Shown here in pieces: positions 38,894 to 49,043 of a DNA stretch of 64,000 nucleotides; within the stretch, counting starts at the first letter, position 1, and each line of letters begins with the position of its first letter. The notes beneath the pieces are model-generated. The model ran no database searches. It had not been told where the DNA came from and saw nothing but the letters and a program-made list of their open reading frames with translations. The DNA comes from Vibrio sp. 99-70-13A1 (lineage in GTDB: Bacteria > Pseudomonadota > Gammaproteobacteria > Enterobacterales > Vibrionaceae): the NCBI RefSeq assembly GCF_013114625.1, contig NZ_VTXD01000019.1, positions 1-64,000 of the forward strand. Reading direction: 5' to 3'. A program made the translations under genes and the position numbers.

Positions 38894-40777
38894 ATGACTC
38901 TTGATATTTCAAAGTACCCAACACTTGCTTTGGCTGATAAGCCAGAGGATTTGCGTCTACTTCCAAAAGAGACGCTACCGCAACTCTGTGATGAACTGAG
39001 ATCCTATTTACTAAATTCAGTGAGCCAATCAAGTGGTCACTTAGCATCAGGTTTAGGCACAGTGGAGCTAACTGTCGCATTACACTACGTCTATAACACA
39101 CCTTTTGACCAACTAGTATGGGATGTAGGTCATCAGGCTTACCCTCATAAAATCTTAACTGGTCGCCGCGATAAGTTAGCGACAATCCGTCAAAAAGATG
39201 GATTGCATCCTTTCCCGTGGCGCGAAGAAAGTGAATACGACACATTGTCCGTTGGTCACTCTTCTACTTCAATCAGTGCTGCGCTTGGTATGGCGATCAG
39301 TGCCGAGAAAGAAGGTCAGAATCGTAAAGTTGTCAGTGTTATTGGTGATGGTGCTATTACCGCAGGTATGGCGTTTGAAGCCATGAACCATGCAGGTGAC
39401 ATTCACAACGATATGCTTGTGGTGCTGAATGACAATGAAATGTCTATTTCAGAGAATGTAGGCGCGCTAAATAACCACTTAGCTCAAGTACTTTCAGGAA
39501 GCCTTTACACCTCGATCCGTGAAGGCGGAAAAAAGGTGCTATCAGGTGTACCACCGATTAAAGAACTGGTTCGTCGTACTGAAGAACATCTAAAAGGTAT
39601 GGTTGTACCTGGCACTATGTTCGAAGAACTGGGCTTTAACTACATTGGTCCTGTTGATGGTCACGATGTTAATGAGCTAATTAAGACATTGAAGAACATG
39701 AGAGATTTAAAAGGTCCTCAATTTCTTCATATCATGACAAAAAAAGGCAAAGGGTACGAGCCTGCAGAAAAAGATCCTATCGGCTACCATGGCGTACCGA
39801 AATTTGATCCAGCACACTCAAGCCTCCCTAAGAGTACAAGCTCAAAACCGACTTTTTCTAAGATCTTCGGTGATTTCCTTTGCGATATGGCAGCTCAAGA
39901 CCCAAAGCTAATGGCGATTACACCAGCCATGCGTGAAGGTTCAGGAATGGTTCGCTTCTCTAAAGAGTACCCAAGCCAATATTTTGATGTTGCTATCGCA
40001 GAGCAACACGCAGTGACTCTAGCAACAGGTATGGCGATTTCTGGTGATAAACCAATTGTCGCGATTTACTCAACATTCCTACAACGTGGTTATGATCAAC
40101 TGATCCACGATGTGGCGATTATGAACTTACCCGTAATGTTCGCCATTGATCGCGCAGGTCTTGTTGGTGCTGATGGGCAAACTCACCAAGGTGCTTTTGA
40201 TTTAAGCTTCATGCGCTGTATTCCAAATATGGTCATCATGGCGCCAAGTGATGAGAACGAATGCCGTCAGATGCTGTATACCGGTCACCAACATACTGGT
40301 CCAAGTGCCGTTCGTTACCCTAGAGGTAATGGCATGGGAACAGAGATTCAAAGTGAGTTTACTGCTCTAGAAATTGGTAAGGGTCGCATTGCACGCCAAA
40401 GTAATAAAGTTAAGGATGGTCAGAAAGTCGCAATTCTTAGCTTTGGTACTTTCCTTGAAAATGCTCTAGAAGCAGCTGAATCTATTGATGCAACAGTCGC
40501 GGATATGCGATTTGTTAAGCCACTTGATGAAGCGCTTATTAAGTCTTTAGCAGCCGATCACGACGTTCTAGTGACTATTGAAGAAAATGCCATTGCCGGT
40601 GGTGCAGGTTCCGGTGTTGTGGAATTCTTAATGCAAGAAAAGCAGCCGATGCCAGTACTGAACTTAGGTTTACCAGATAAGTTTATATCTCAAGGGACTC
40701 AAGACGAGTTGCACGAAGAACTAGGCTTAGATGTTCAAGGTATCCTTGAGTCAATTACTGCTTATATAGCTAAATAG
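38894..40777 (+). CDS. dxs: 1-deoxy-D-xylulose-5-phosphate synthase
   Basis: A 627-residue thiamine-diphosphate enzyme, first step of the MEP isoprenoid pathway (pyruvate plus glyceraldehyde-3-phosphate). The ThDP motif [18 protein letters not shown]...LNDNEMSIS is at about residues 153-185 and the transketolase-type [15 protein letters not shown] near residue 420. It ends the operon xseB-ispA-dxs, 20 bp after ispA. A strong terminator follows. Confidence 0.98.
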   Translation: MTLDISKYPTLALADKPEDLRLLPKETLPQLCDELRSYLLNSVSQSSGHLASGLGTVELTVALHYVYNTPFDQLVWDVGHQAYPHKILTGRRDKLATIRQKDGLHPFPWREESEYDTLSVGHSSTSISAALGMAISAEKEGQNRKVVSVIGDGAITAGMAFEAMNHAGDIHNDMLVVLNDNEMSISENVGALNNHLAQVLSGSLYTSIREGGKKVLSGVPPIKELVRRTEEHLKGMVVPGTMFEELGFNYIGPVDGHDVNELIKTLKNMRDLKGPQFLHIMTKKGKGYEPAEKDPIGYHGVPKFDPAHSSLPKSTSSKPTFSKIFGDFLCDMAAQDPKLMAITPAMREGSGMVRFSKEYPSQYFDVAIAEQHAVTLATGMAISGDKPIVAIYSTFLQRGYDQLIHDVAIMNLPVMFAIDRAGLVGADGQTHQGAFDLSFMRCIPNMVIMAPSDENECRQMLYTGHQHTGPSAVRYPRGNGMGTEIQSEFTALEIGKGRIARQSNKVKDGQKVAILSFGTFLENALEAAESIDATVADMRFVKPLDEALIKSLAADHDVLVTIEENAIAGGAGSGVVEFLMQEKQPMPVLNLGLPDKFISQGTQDELHEELGLDVQGILESITAYIAK

Positions 40778-40835
40778 CAAATCAACTAAGTCTGTAGATT
40801 AGCTACCCTGTGAATATTATTTTAAGCTAAAAACA

Positions 40836-40867
40836 AAAAAAGGTTGACCCAATGGTCAACCTTTTTT
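40836..40867. terminator. Bidirectional terminator after dxs
   Basis: A 14-bp perfect stem (AAAAAAGGTTGACC with GGTCAACCTTTTTT) and a tetraloop between convergent genes. Confidence 0.92.
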
Positions 40868-40886
40868 AATTGTTAAAGATCTAACT

Positions 40887-41246
40887 TTAGCAGCAAGGCT
40901 TCAAATTAGGTGCATCGTAGTCTTCTGGTTCATCTGAATAGATAGAAACATTAAACTTATCCACTAGCCCATCTTCAGCAACACATTGATCTTGGAAGAA
41001 AGCCTGAATTTCACGGCGCTGGCAGTGAGCTACAAACGCTTCGTTATCTGCCCAAATTTCATTGAATGCAATAGGGTAACTTTCCCCTTCAGCAAATGGG
41101 CTTTGAATATGACGTGTCACTGTATATTGGATGCAGCCATCTTCACGTAAAGAGTTTGGTTCTAGCGCTTTTAATACTTCAAATAGCTCATTTAATTTAC
41201 CTTCTTTAGGTGAAAATTGAGCAATACAATAAACTTTCTTAGACAT
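40887..41246 (-). CDS. Antibiotic biosynthesis monooxygenase (ABM) domain protein
   Basis: A 119-residue single ABM-domain protein (YgiN-like), a dimeric alpha/beta barrel. The core is VYCIAQFSPKEGKLNELFEVLKALEPNSLREDGCIQY split around residue 20. Relatives are cofactor-free quinol monooxygenases or heme-degrading enzymes; the reaction here is unknown. The C terminus ends in two adjacent cysteines. It sits 25 bp downstream of pgpA, so it may be read from the same transcript. Confidence 0.82.
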   Translation of the reverse strand: MSKKVYCIAQFSPKEGKLNELFEVLKALEPNSLREDGCIQYTVTRHIQSPFAEGESYPIAFNEIWADNEAFVAHCQRREIQAFFQDQCVAEDGLVDKFNVSIYSDEPEDYDAPNLKPCC

Positions 41247-41271
41247 TGTTATTCCTATTATTTATTAACGA

Positions 41272-41778
41272 CTAAACCAACCAACCTGCATATTTAGCAA
41301 TCGCATACAACGCGATACCGGCCATGATACCTGCCACAATATCATCAATCATAATACCTAAGCCGCCATGTATGCGTTTATCTAGCCAACCAATTGGCCA
41401 AGGCTTTACCATATCGAAAAAACGGAACAATATGAAACCCGTTAATAACCACTTCCAATCTGTTGGTGGAATATTAAGAAGTGGCACAAGACCCATGGTG
41501 ATCCAAAAGCCTGCAAATTCATCCCATACAATAGAACCATGATCGTGAACTTTCATGTCATCTGAAGTCACTTGGCAAATTTTAATACCAACAATACAGC
41601 TAATCACTACGGCAATGACATAAGCAGGGAAAGGCAGCTGAACCAGCAGAAAATACAATGGAATAGAAGCCAAAGTACCCATAGTGCCGGGAATAATTGG
41701 AGACAAGCCACTTCCAAACCCTGTAGCTAATAAATGCCATGGGTTCTTCAATGAGATAAGTGATAGAGGGTTTGTCAT
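41272..41778 (-). CDS. pgpA: Phosphatidylglycerophosphatase A
   Basis: A 168-residue membrane phosphatase that converts phosphatidylglycerophosphate to phosphatidylglycerol. Typical segments are GFGSGLSPIIPGTMGTLASIP near residue 20, VWDEFAGFWI near residue 84, and FRFFDMVKPWPIGWLDK near 118. Its ATG overlaps the thiL stop by 1 nt, as in E. coli. Confidence 0.96.
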   Translation of the reverse strand: MTNPLSLISLKNPWHLLATGFGSGLSPIIPGTMGTLASIPLYFLLVQLPFPAYVIAVVISCIVGIKICQVTSDDMKVHDHGSIVWDEFAGFWITMGLVPLLNIPPTDWKWLLTGFILFRFFDMVKPWPIGWLDKRIHGGLGIMIDDIVAGIMAGIALYAIAKYAGWLV

Positions 41779-42749
41779 TATTTCGCCTTAAAGTGATCGT
41801 AACCACTTAAATCCCAGTTAAGCGGTTTATTGTTATCATGAATTTCAAAGTAGTCTACAGGTCTTATCTGACCAATGCAGGTGACTTTTGTCCCTGCGTG
41901 CGCCAACGCACTCTCTAGTGACCCTTTATTTTCTTCAGGTACGGTAAAGCATAGTTCGTACTCTTCACCACTGGTTAACGCATAGTGCTGTGCTTTATCA
42001 ATGGAGGTAGCATATTCCAATAATTCAACAGAGAGCGGTAGCATGCTTACATCGATACTTGCCCCTACTTCAGAGCGCTTCAAGATATGCTTAAGGTCAG
42101 CTATTACACCATCTGAAATATCAATGGCTGAAGAAGCAAGGTCGCATAATGCACGGCCAGCTAGCACTCTCGGTGAACTCAAATAATGACGCTTTTCCAA
42201 TTCTTCTGCGTTTGGACGAACTCGGTTCTCTGTATCAAGTAACACTTCTAAGCCAGCTTTGCTATCACCCAAGTTTCCTGTAACGTAAATCCAATCACCT
42301 ACTTTAGCTCCATCTCGGCGCAGTGCTTTACCTTCAGGTACGAAACCTTGAACCGTTAAGGTTAAACTTAAAGGTCCTTTAGTGGTATCTCCGCCAATGA
42401 GCTGAATGCCAAAGTAATCGGCTAATTCAAAAAAGGAATCACAAAAAGGAGCAAGCCATTCTTCATTGATTTCAGGCATCGTCAAAGCAAATGATACCCA
42501 AGCTGGCGTTGCGCCCATGGCAGCCAAATCACTGATGTTGGAGGATAATGCTTTATGCGCTACCCATGCTGGGTTAGCTTCAGCAAGAAAATGAGTACCC
42601 GCAACTAAAGTGTCCGTACTTATTGCAATCTCAACATTACTCGGCGGTTTCACAAGCGCACAATCATCACCCGCCGCTAAATGTACATCTTTTCTTTGTT
42701 GCTGTCGGTTTACGAAATATTTGTCAATCAGGTTAAATTCACCAGACAT
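41778..42749 (-). CDS. thiL: Thiamine-monophosphate kinase
   Basis: A 323-residue enzyme that phosphorylates thiamine monophosphate to the diphosphate cofactor. Recognised from DDCALVKPP near residue 28, the metal-binding STDTLVAGTHF and the central GDTTKGPLSLTLTV. Overlaps pgpA by 1 nt. The nusB terminator lies between nusB and this gene, so it may also have its own promoter. Confidence 0.96.
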   Translation of the reverse strand: MSGEFNLIDKYFVNRQQQRKDVHLAAGDDCALVKPPSNVEIAISTDTLVAGTHFLAEANPAWVAHKALSSNISDLAAMGATPAWVSFALTMPEINEEWLAPFCDSFFELADYFGIQLIGGDTTKGPLSLTLTVQGFVPEGKALRRDGAKVGDWIYVTGNLGDSKAGLEVLLDTENRVRPNAEELEKRHYLSSPRVLAGRALCDLASSAIDISDGVIADLKHILKRSEVGASIDVSMLPLSVELLEYATSIDKAQHYALTSGEEYELCFTVPEENKGSLESALAHAGTKVTCIGQIRPVDYFEIHDNNKPLNWDLSGYDHFKAK

Positions 42750-42858
42750 CAGATAAGCCTATTTTTTGTTTTTTAATCTAGTAAACACGTACTCTTATTC
42801 ACTATATTGCTTTTTAGTTACGTGTACTTAATCACTACAATTACTTTATTTTAGCTAC

Positions 42859-42889
42859 AAAAAAGGCCAGCATGATAGCTGACCTTTTA
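42859..42889 (-). terminator. nusB terminator
   Basis: An imperfect stem AAAAGGCCAGC/GCTGACCTTTT with a 6-nt loop, T-rich after it on the minus strand. Confidence 0.7.
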
Positions 42890-42907
42890 TATTCGTTTAT
42901 GAACGTA

Positions 42908-43375
42908 TTACTTCTTACGTACATGTGGTGCAGCTTTATCAAGCACACCATTAACAAACTTATGGCTGTCTTCTGCTGCAAATACTTTTGCAAGCTCGAT
43001 AGCTTCGTTGATGACCACTTTGTATGGTACATCTTCACGACGAGTCATCTCGTACATAGCTAAACGTAGAAGCGCTAGTTCCATCAGATCCAGATCTTGC
43101 ATAGGGCGAGATACGAAAGGACGAAGCTTGCTATCTAGTTCCATGTGGCTAAGAGCAACACCAGTCAGTAGGTCGCGGAAGTATGCAACGTCTGTTTCTG
43201 GCATAGCAAGAGCCGGCTCTGCTGCATGATGCTCTTCTTCATCATACTTACCACCAGATAAGAACTGTTCTTCTACTGTAGCAACATTTTCTTTAGTAAT
43301 TTGCCACGAATAAATTGCTTGTAGAGCAAATTGACGTGCGTTACGACGTGCGGCTGGTTTCACACTGGCCCCCAT
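42908..43375 (-). CDS. nusB: Transcription antitermination factor NusB
   Basis: A 155-residue helical protein that with NusE (S10) binds boxA for rRNA antitermination. The N terminus [17 protein letters not shown] and the late [27 protein letters not shown] are family hallmarks. Its ATG overlaps the ribH stop (TAATG), as in E. coli. Confidence 0.97.
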   Translation of the reverse strand: MGASVKPAARRNARQFALQAIYSWQITKENVATVEEQFLSGGKYDEEEHHAAEPALAMPETDVAYFRDLLTGVALSHMELDSKLRPFVSRPMQDLDLMELALLRLAMYEMTRREDVPYKVVINEAIELAKVFAAEDSHKFVNGVLDKAAPHVRKK

Positions 43376-43845
43376 TAGGAATCGATTTCAGAAAGAACGT
43401 TGATCATCTCAAGTGCGCTAAGTGCAGCTTCTGCACCTTTATTACCAGCCTTGGTCCCTGCGCGTTCAATAGCTTGATCGATCGTATCAACAGTAAGAAC
43501 ACCAAATGCTACTGGAAGAGAATATTCCAAAGACACTTGTGCCAAACCTTTATTACATTCACTACAAACATAGTCAAAATGAGGCGTACCGCCGCGGATA
43601 ACTGTACCTAGAGATACAATAGCGTCGAACTTACCTGTTTTTGCAACGCGTTGCGCTACAAGTGGAAGTTCTACCGCACCAGGACAACGAACAATAGTAA
43701 TATTGTCTTCGCTTACTTGCCCATGACGTTTTAAAGTATCGATTGCACCAGAAAGTAAACTTTCGTTAATAAAACTGTTGAAACGAGCTATAACGATAGC
43801 AATTTTTGCATTTGGCGCTGGGAAGCCACCCTCGATCACTTTCAT
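43375..43845 (-). CDS. ribH: 6,7-dimethyl-8-ribityllumazine synthase
   Basis: A 156-residue subunit of lumazine synthase, the penultimate riboflavin step. Substrate motifs are [15 protein letters not shown] near residue 20, GAVELP near 57 and a [14 protein letters not shown] loop near 81. I start at the [16 protein letters not shown] with an AAGGAAGG site; the upstream in-frame start at 43896 adds a family-foreign leader. Coupled to nusB. Confidence 0.97.
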   Translation of the reverse strand: MKVIEGGFPAPNAKIAIVIARFNSFINESLLSGAIDTLKRHGQVSEDNITIVRCPGAVELPLVAQRVAKTGKFDAIVSLGTVIRGGTPHFDYVCSECNKGLAQVSLEYSLPVAFGVLTVDTIDQAIERAGTKAGNKGAEAALSALEMINVLSEIDS

Positions 43846-43987
43846 AAGCCTTCCTTTAACTATATTCATCAAGTGAGAATCGCCGGATTCTAGCATAAAA
43901 CTGTGAGCAATATCTAATGGAATTTAGGTTTATACCTTAACCACGCTATTGGAATTGCAAGCTAGAATTCAACTCAGAAAAATTAAT

Positions 43988-44011
43988 AAAGGAAACCTTG
44001 TTGTTTCCTTT
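43988..44011 (-). terminator. Hairpin between ribBX and ribH
   Basis: A 9-bp perfect stem (AAAGGAAAC with GTTTCCTTT), 6-nt loop, then a T-rich tract on both sides. It follows the ribBX stop and precedes ribH, so it may partly uncouple ribH-nusB from the upstream rib genes. Confidence 0.65.
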
Positions 44012-44098
44012 ATTTTTATATTAATAATTCACGCAGTACCGTGCGTTTTACTTTTGGATAAAATGTTAATTTGAGGTACTTGACCATCAAAAGCCAAA

Positions 44099-45208
44099 TT
44101 ACTCACACACATATTCCACAACATTAAGACCAAATCCACCAAGTGCGTGGTAACGCTTCGAACTTGAAGAAAGTAAGCGCATATCATGAACACCTAAGTC
44201 TTGTAGAATCTGAGAACCCACACCAACACGACGAGAGGTACCCTGCTTCTTCGCCATCTTTGGCTGCTCGTTCTTATCTTGAGCTTCAAATGTCTTCACT
44301 TTGTGGATCAAAGAATCAGACGACTCTTCATTACCTAGAATAACTAGTACCCCGCCTTCATCACCAATACGCTTCATTGCTTGGTCCAAAGACCAGCTAC
44401 GCTCTGTACCGCGATCAGAATGAAGAAGGTCAGTGAAAGTATCATGTAAGTGCACACGAACTAATGGAGCACTTCCTGATAAATCCCCTTTCTGCATTGC
44501 GTAATGAATTTGGTTATCAATGGTATCGCGGTAAGTAACAAGCTCAAAGTCACCAAACTCTGTCGGTAAATGACACTGTGCAACACGCTCAATCGTGGTT
44601 TCTGTGTTATTACGGTATTCGATGAGATCGGCAATCGTACCAAGTTTGATATCGTGTTTTTCCGCAAACACTTCAAGATCAGGGCGACGAGCCATTGTGC
44701 CGTCGTCATTCAAGATTTCAACGATCACAGACGCGGGTTCACAACCGGCTAAACGAGCTAAATCACAACCAGCCTCTGTATGGCCAGCACGAGTTAACAC
44801 TCCACCTTCTTGTGCTGTTAGAGGGAATATGTGTCCTGGCTGCACAAGATCAGCCGCTTTCGCATCTTTTGCAACGGCGGCTTGTACTGTAACAGCGCGA
44901 TCAGAAGCTGAAATGCCTGTCGTTACTCCTTCAGCAGCTTCAATTGAAACCGTAAAGTTAGTGGTGTACTGGGCATTGTTGTCTTGAACCATTGGCGCTA
45001 AACCCATTCGGTCTGAGCGCTCTTTAGTCAAAGTTAAGCAAATTAAACCGCGACCAAACATAGCCATAAAGTTGATAGCTTCAGGCGTTACATGCTCTGC
45101 AGCCATAATAAGATCGCCTTCGTTTTCGCGATCTTCATCATCCATCAGGATAACCATCTTTCCTAGACGAATGTCTTCAATAATTTCTTGAGGAGTACTA
45201 ATTGGCAT
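44099..45208 (-). CDS. ribBX: 3,4-dihydroxy-2-butanone-4-phosphate synthase fused to an inactive GTP cyclohydrolase II-like domain
   Basis: A 369-residue protein usually named RibBA. Residues 1-200 are a normal DHBP synthase (acidic [10 protein letters not shown] at 23-32, [13 protein letters not shown] near 142). Residues 205-369 have the GTP cyclohydrolase II fold but not its active site: after VRVH (H253) the three zinc cysteines are missing, the stretch reading [15 protein letters not shown], and the EGRGIGL motif reads NEESSDSL. So only the DHBP step is expected. Such RibBX proteins have been described in Proteobacteria. GTP cyclohydrolase II must be encoded elsewhere. Confidence 0.9.
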   Translation of the reverse strand: MPISTPQEIIEDIRLGKMVILMDDEDRENEGDLIMAAEHVTPEAINFMAMFGRGLICLTLTKERSDRMGLAPMVQDNNAQYTTNFTVSIEAAEGVTTGISASDRAVTVQAAVAKDAKAADLVQPGHIFPLTAQEGGVLTRAGHTEAGCDLARLAGCEPASVIVEILNDDGTMARRPDLEVFAEKHDIKLGTIADLIEYRNNTETTIERVAQCHLPTEFGDFELVTYRDTIDNQIHYAMQKGDLSGSAPLVRVHLHDTFTDLLHSDRGTERSWSLDQAMKRIGDEGGVLVILGNEESSDSLIHKVKTFEAQDKNEQPKMAKKQGTSRRVGVGSQILQDLGVHDMRLLSSSSKRYHALGGFGLNVVEYVCE

Positions 45209-45290
45209 TTTTTATTCCTATGAAATGGTTCAGATTCCTAGAACCGACACGATTAAACCTGATGATATTACTTAACTTATGATGTTTCAG

Positions 45291-45947
45291 TTAAGCAAAA
45301 CCATTCTGCTGTAAAAATTCCATTGTAAGACGTGACTCAGGCTCCGCATTTTGCTGCTGACCTTGTAAAAGACGCTCCATATATCGCGCTAATACGTCCA
45401 CTTCTAAGTTTACTTTGCGTCCAACATTAAACTGGTCGATTGTGGTTTCGGATGAAGTATGAGGAACAATCGTCAATTTAAACGCGTTTTTACGTAAATC
45501 ATTCACTGTTAGGCTAATGCCATCAACGGTAATTGACCCTTTTTGAGCGACATATTTAGAGATCTCTTCAGGCATTTCTACCCAAAACTCGATGGCTCGA
45601 CCCACTTGGTTTCGCTCTATGATTTCGCCGACACCATCAACATGACCAGAAACGATATGACCACCAAAGCGCGTTGTTGGCAGCATGGCTTTTTCTAAAT
45701 TCAATTTATCGCCAGCTTGGTAATCAATGAAACCGGTTTTTTTTAATGTTTCTAGTGAAAGGTCAGCGCTGTAGCTATTCTCGTCAAATTCAACCACAGT
45801 CAAACACACACCATTGGTCGCAATGCTGTCGCCTAATTTAACATCAGACATATCCAACTTATTTGCTTTTACCGTTACGGTAATATCTTCTCCACGAGGA
45901 GTGATTGCGCTTAGGGTGCCAACGGCTTCTACAATTCCTGTAAACAT
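45291..45947 (-). CDS. ribE: Riboflavin synthase
   Basis: A 218-residue enzyme that dismutates two lumazines into riboflavin. Two lumazine-binding repeats are visible, each beginning with an M/F-TGIVE or IVSGHVDGVGEI pattern, and the first ends in NGVCLTV and the second in DGISLTVND. Start at the ATG MFTGIVEAVG; a TTG two codons upstream is less likely. It lies between ribD and ribBX on one strand. Also called ribC in some genomes. Confidence 0.96.
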   Translation of the reverse strand: MFTGIVEAVGTLSAITPRGEDITVTVKANKLDMSDVKLGDSIATNGVCLTVVEFDENSYSADLSLETLKKTGFIDYQAGDKLNLEKAMLPTTRFGGHIVSGHVDGVGEIIERNQVGRAIEFWVEMPEEISKYVAQKGSITVDGISLTVNDLRKNAFKLTIVPHTSSETTIDQFNVGRKVNLEVDVLARYMERLLQGQQQNAEPESRLTMEFLQQNGFA

Positions 45948-45974
45948 ATTCAAGCTCTTGTATTTTTAACGTGA

Positions 45975-47081
45975 TTAATTCGATGCTTTCCAGCGCGGTT
46001 TCGCCACAATGCGGATATCAGGGCCAATCATTCTAAGGTCAGTAATATCAAGGTCTATAACTTCTGACATTGAATTAAACCCAAGAGCACCCATTAAACC
46101 TCGACCATCACTGCCCATAAGTTTAGGTGCTAAATAAAGGATTAGCTCATCAACAAGCTTCGCTTCAATCAGACTTTTTGCCAAGGTAGCGCCCGCTTCA
46201 ACCCAAACATGGTCAATATTGTGTGCTGGTAACTTGGAAAAAAGAACCTCTAAATCTAACCCTTCATTTGAAACGGGAACTTCAATATCAGCATTGTTTG
46301 CCGCCACTCTTAACACTGCAGAATCGGAGCTAAATATCTTCAACTCTGGAGTGAGACGATTTTGGCGATCTAAGATCACTCGGACAGGTTGACGTAATTT
46401 ATCTTCTGGGTACTGACTCTGTAAGCTCGCTGAAAATTCACTCCAACGAACATTCAAAGATGCGTTGTCTTCAATAACCGTTTGGCTTGTAGATAAAACA
46501 GCCCCGGCTTTCGCTCGGTAATGTTGAACATCTCTTCGAGCCTCTGGTGAGGTAATCCACTGGCTATCACCGTTACTCAGTGCGGTTTGCCCATCCAAAC
46601 TGGCAGCCATTTTCAGCTGAACAAAAGGCATACCTGTTTTCATTTTTTTTATAAATGCAGGGTTTAAGTCATTCGCGTCTTGCTCTAACAACCCTACTTC
46701 AACAATGATCCCTGCGTCTTGCAACATTGCAATACCACGGCCAGCTACCTGAGGGTTAGGATCGACCATGGCACAAATCACTTTTGAGACTTGAGCCTTG
46801 ATAAGCCCTTCAGCACATGGAGGTGTTCGACCATAATGAGAGCATGGTTCTAGGGTGACATAAGCTGTCGCACCTTTTGCTTTATCACCTGCCATTCTCA
46901 TAGCATGGACCTCTGCATGAGGCTCTCCAGCTTTGTGGTGATAGCCCTCACCAACGACCTGACCATCATTGACAATCACACACCCTACATTTGGGTTAGG
47001 AGCTGTCGTATAGATGCCGCGCTTTGCTAACTGAATAGCGCGTGACATCATTTTAAAATCAAAGGGAGTAAATTTAGGCAT
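45975..47081 (-). CDS. ribD: Bifunctional riboflavin deaminase/reductase
   Basis: A 368-residue enzyme. The N-terminal deaminase has the zinc site HAEVHAM and PCSHYGRTPPC (residues 52-87); the C-terminal reductase (about 150-368) has MAASLDGQTALSNGDSQWITSPEARRDVQHYRA. It carries out the second and third steps of the pyrimidine branch. It lies 11 bp after nrdR on the same strand, the order seen in many gammaproteobacteria. Confidence 0.97.
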   Translation of the reverse strand: MPKFTPFDFKMMSRAIQLAKRGIYTTAPNPNVGCVIVNDGQVVGEGYHHKAGEPHAEVHAMRMAGDKAKGATAYVTLEPCSHYGRTPPCAEGLIKAQVSKVICAMVDPNPQVAGRGIAMLQDAGIIVEVGLLEQDANDLNPAFIKKMKTGMPFVQLKMAASLDGQTALSNGDSQWITSPEARRDVQHYRAKAGAVLSTSQTVIEDNASLNVRWSEFSASLQSQYPEDKLRQPVRVILDRQNRLTPELKIFSSDSAVLRVAANNADIEVPVSNEGLDLEVLFSKLPAHNIDHVWVEAGATLAKSLIEAKLVDELILYLAPKLMGSDGRGLMGALGFNSMSEVIDLDITDLRMIGPDIRIVAKPRWKASN

Positions 47082-47092
47082 GATAAAGCGTA

Positions 47093-47542
47093 CTAATCTT
47101 CTAATTTTGCGATTTCTTCACCAAACTCGCGAATATCTTCAAAACTACGATAAACAGATGCAAAGCGAATATAAGCGACTTTATCGAGTTCTTTAAGTTG
47201 GTCCATAACAAAGTTACCAATCATATCGCTCGGCACTTCTCGCTCACCAGTAGCACGAAGTTGAGATTTGATGGTACTGATTGCAAGTTCAATAGAATCT
47301 GCACTTACTGGACGTTTTTCTAATGCTCGTTGGACACCACCCACCATTTTGTCTTCATTAAATGGTTCACGGTTTCCATTCGATTTAATTACTTTCGGCA
47401 TCACGAGTTCAGCCGATTCAAAAGTAGTAAAACGCTCACTGCATGCTAGGCATTGACGACGACGACGCACTTGGTGCCCATCAGCAACTAGCCTCGAATC
47501 AATAACTTTAGTGTCGTTCTCTGAACAAAAAGGACAATGCAT
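47093..47542 (-). CDS. nrdR: Ribonucleotide reductase regulator NrdR
   Basis: A 149-residue repressor with an N-terminal zinc ribbon (CPFC ... CLAC, residues 3-34) and an ATP-cone domain ([19 protein letters not shown]). It senses ATP/dATP and represses nrd operons through NrdR boxes. I start at MHCPFC because a perfect GGAGGTGAT site precedes it. First gene of the run with ribD. Confidence 0.97.
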   Translation of the reverse strand: MHCPFCSENDTKVIDSRLVADGHQVRRRRQCLACSERFTTFESAELVMPKVIKSNGNREPFNEDKMVGGVQRALEKRPVSADSIELAISTIKSQLRATGEREVPSDMIGNFVMDQLKELDKVAYIRFASVYRSFEDIREFGEEIAKLED

Positions 47543-47596
47543 ATCACCTCCAAACAATTATATTCAGTGTAACGGAATTGCTAAACGTTAGGAAAG

Positions 47597-47620
47597 AAAA
47601 AGGACCATTTAAGGTCCTTT
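47597..47620 (-). terminator. proBA terminator
   Basis: An 8-bp stem (AAAGGACC with GGTCCTTT) with a 6-nt loop and a T-run on the minus strand, between proA and nrdR. Confidence 0.85.
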
Positions 47621-47728
47621 ACTCAGGTTGTACACCTATATATGCGGTTATAAATTAGTATTTATCACTCACTAGGTCGAACTCGCTGTAACTAGGTTGT
47701 ACTCGCTCCCGCGATAAAATAGGCAGAG

Positions 47729-48979
47729 CTAGCTTCGAACTAAGTAGTTCGCCTTACCTACCCACTTATAACTGGTTAACTCTTCAAGCCCCATCGGCCC
47801 GCGGGCGTGAAGTTTTTGAGTTGAAACCGCCACTTCAGCACCTAAACCAAATTGTGCGCCATCAGTGAAACGAGTTGAAGCATTGACATAAACCGCAGCT
47901 GAACCGACAGAGTTAATGAACAGCTCCGAACTTTCTAAGCTATTAGTCATGATGGCATCTGAGTGGCTCGCATTATGAATACGCATATGGTCAACGGCTT
48001 CTTTTACATCCGCCACAACTTTAACGCCTAGCGTGTAGCTTAGCCATTCGGTATCAAAGTCACCTTCAACTGCATCGCGTTGGTCAGCAAAGCCTACTAA
48101 TAATTCTTTTGCACTCGCATCCGCTACTAAAGTCACTTTTCCGTCTAATCGTGCTTTAAGTTTCGCTAGAAACTCTGGTGCAATTGCCTCGTGAATGAGC
48201 AATGAATCAAGTGAATTACAAGCTGATGGACGTTGCACCTTCGAGTTTTCAACAACATCAGCTGACTTATCAAGATCGGCACTTTCATCAACAAAAATGT
48301 GGCTAATACCAAAACCGCCAATAATCACTGGGATTGTGCTGTTCTCTTTACACATTTTATGTAGACCAGCACCACCACGAGGAATGATCATATCAACGTA
48401 GTCATCCAATTTAAGCAATTGAGAAACTAGCTCACGATCTGGCTTTTCAATATATTGAACAGAAGCCGCTGGTAGCTTCGCTTTCTCAAGTGCAGATTGG
48501 ATTACTTTTACCAACTCCATGTTTGAGAAAAACGTTTCTTTACCGCCACGTAAAATACTCGCGTTGCCTGTTTTTAAACAAAGAGCGGCAATATCAATCG
48601 TCACGTTAGGGCGCGCTTCGTAAATTACGCCCACAACACCTAAAGGAACACGACGACGAGAAAGTGACATGCCGTTTTCTAAAACTTTACTGTCAATTTC
48701 GCTGCCGACAGGATCATTTAAACTAATAACATTGCGAACATCGTTAGCAATCCCAATCAGGCGCTCTTCATTCAATAAAAGGCGATCAAGTAATGCTTCT
48801 GTTAGACCTGCATCTCGTCCTAACTGAATATCTTTCGAGTTTGCTTCTAAAATTGTGCTGGCATTTGCTTCCAGCTCATCAGCAATAATCGCTAGAGCTT
48901 GGTTCTTTTGCGCTGTCGAAGCAGTCGCAAGGTGAAAGGCCGCCTCTTTTGCCGCAATACCCATGTTAGTTAAATCCAC
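47729..48979 (-). CDS. proA: Gamma-glutamyl phosphate reductase
   Basis: A 416-residue aldehyde-dehydrogenase-like enzyme, the second step of proline synthesis. The catalytic cysteine is in [15 protein letters not shown] near residue 255. It is 64 bp downstream of proB in the same operon and followed by a terminator. Full length. Confidence 0.98.
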   Translation of the reverse strand: MDLTNMGIAAKEAAFHLATASTAQKNQALAIIADELEANASTILEANSKDIQLGRDAGLTEALLDRLLLNEERLIGIANDVRNVISLNDPVGSEIDSKVLENGMSLSRRRVPLGVVGVIYEARPNVTIDIAALCLKTGNASILRGGKETFFSNMELVKVIQSALEKAKLPAASVQYIEKPDRELVSQLLKLDDYVDMIIPRGGAGLHKMCKENSTIPVIIGGFGISHIFVDESADLDKSADVVENSKVQRPSACNSLDSLLIHEAIAPEFLAKLKARLDGKVTLVADASAKELLVGFADQRDAVEGDFDTEWLSYTLGVKVVADVKEAVDHMRIHNASHSDAIMTNSLESSELFINSVGSAAVYVNASTRFTDGAQFGLGAEVAVSTQKLHARGPMGLEELTSYKWVGKANYLVRS

Positions 48980-49043
48980 GTTTAACTCTCCTAAATTCTG
49001 TCTGTCTCTGAATGCTATTCTAAGGGTGTGTTCTTCTAAAAAG

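Noticed and set aside
45209..45290. FMN riboswitch in the rib gene run
   Set aside because: No conserved FMN aptamer blocks are visible between ribE and ribBX or upstream of ribD.
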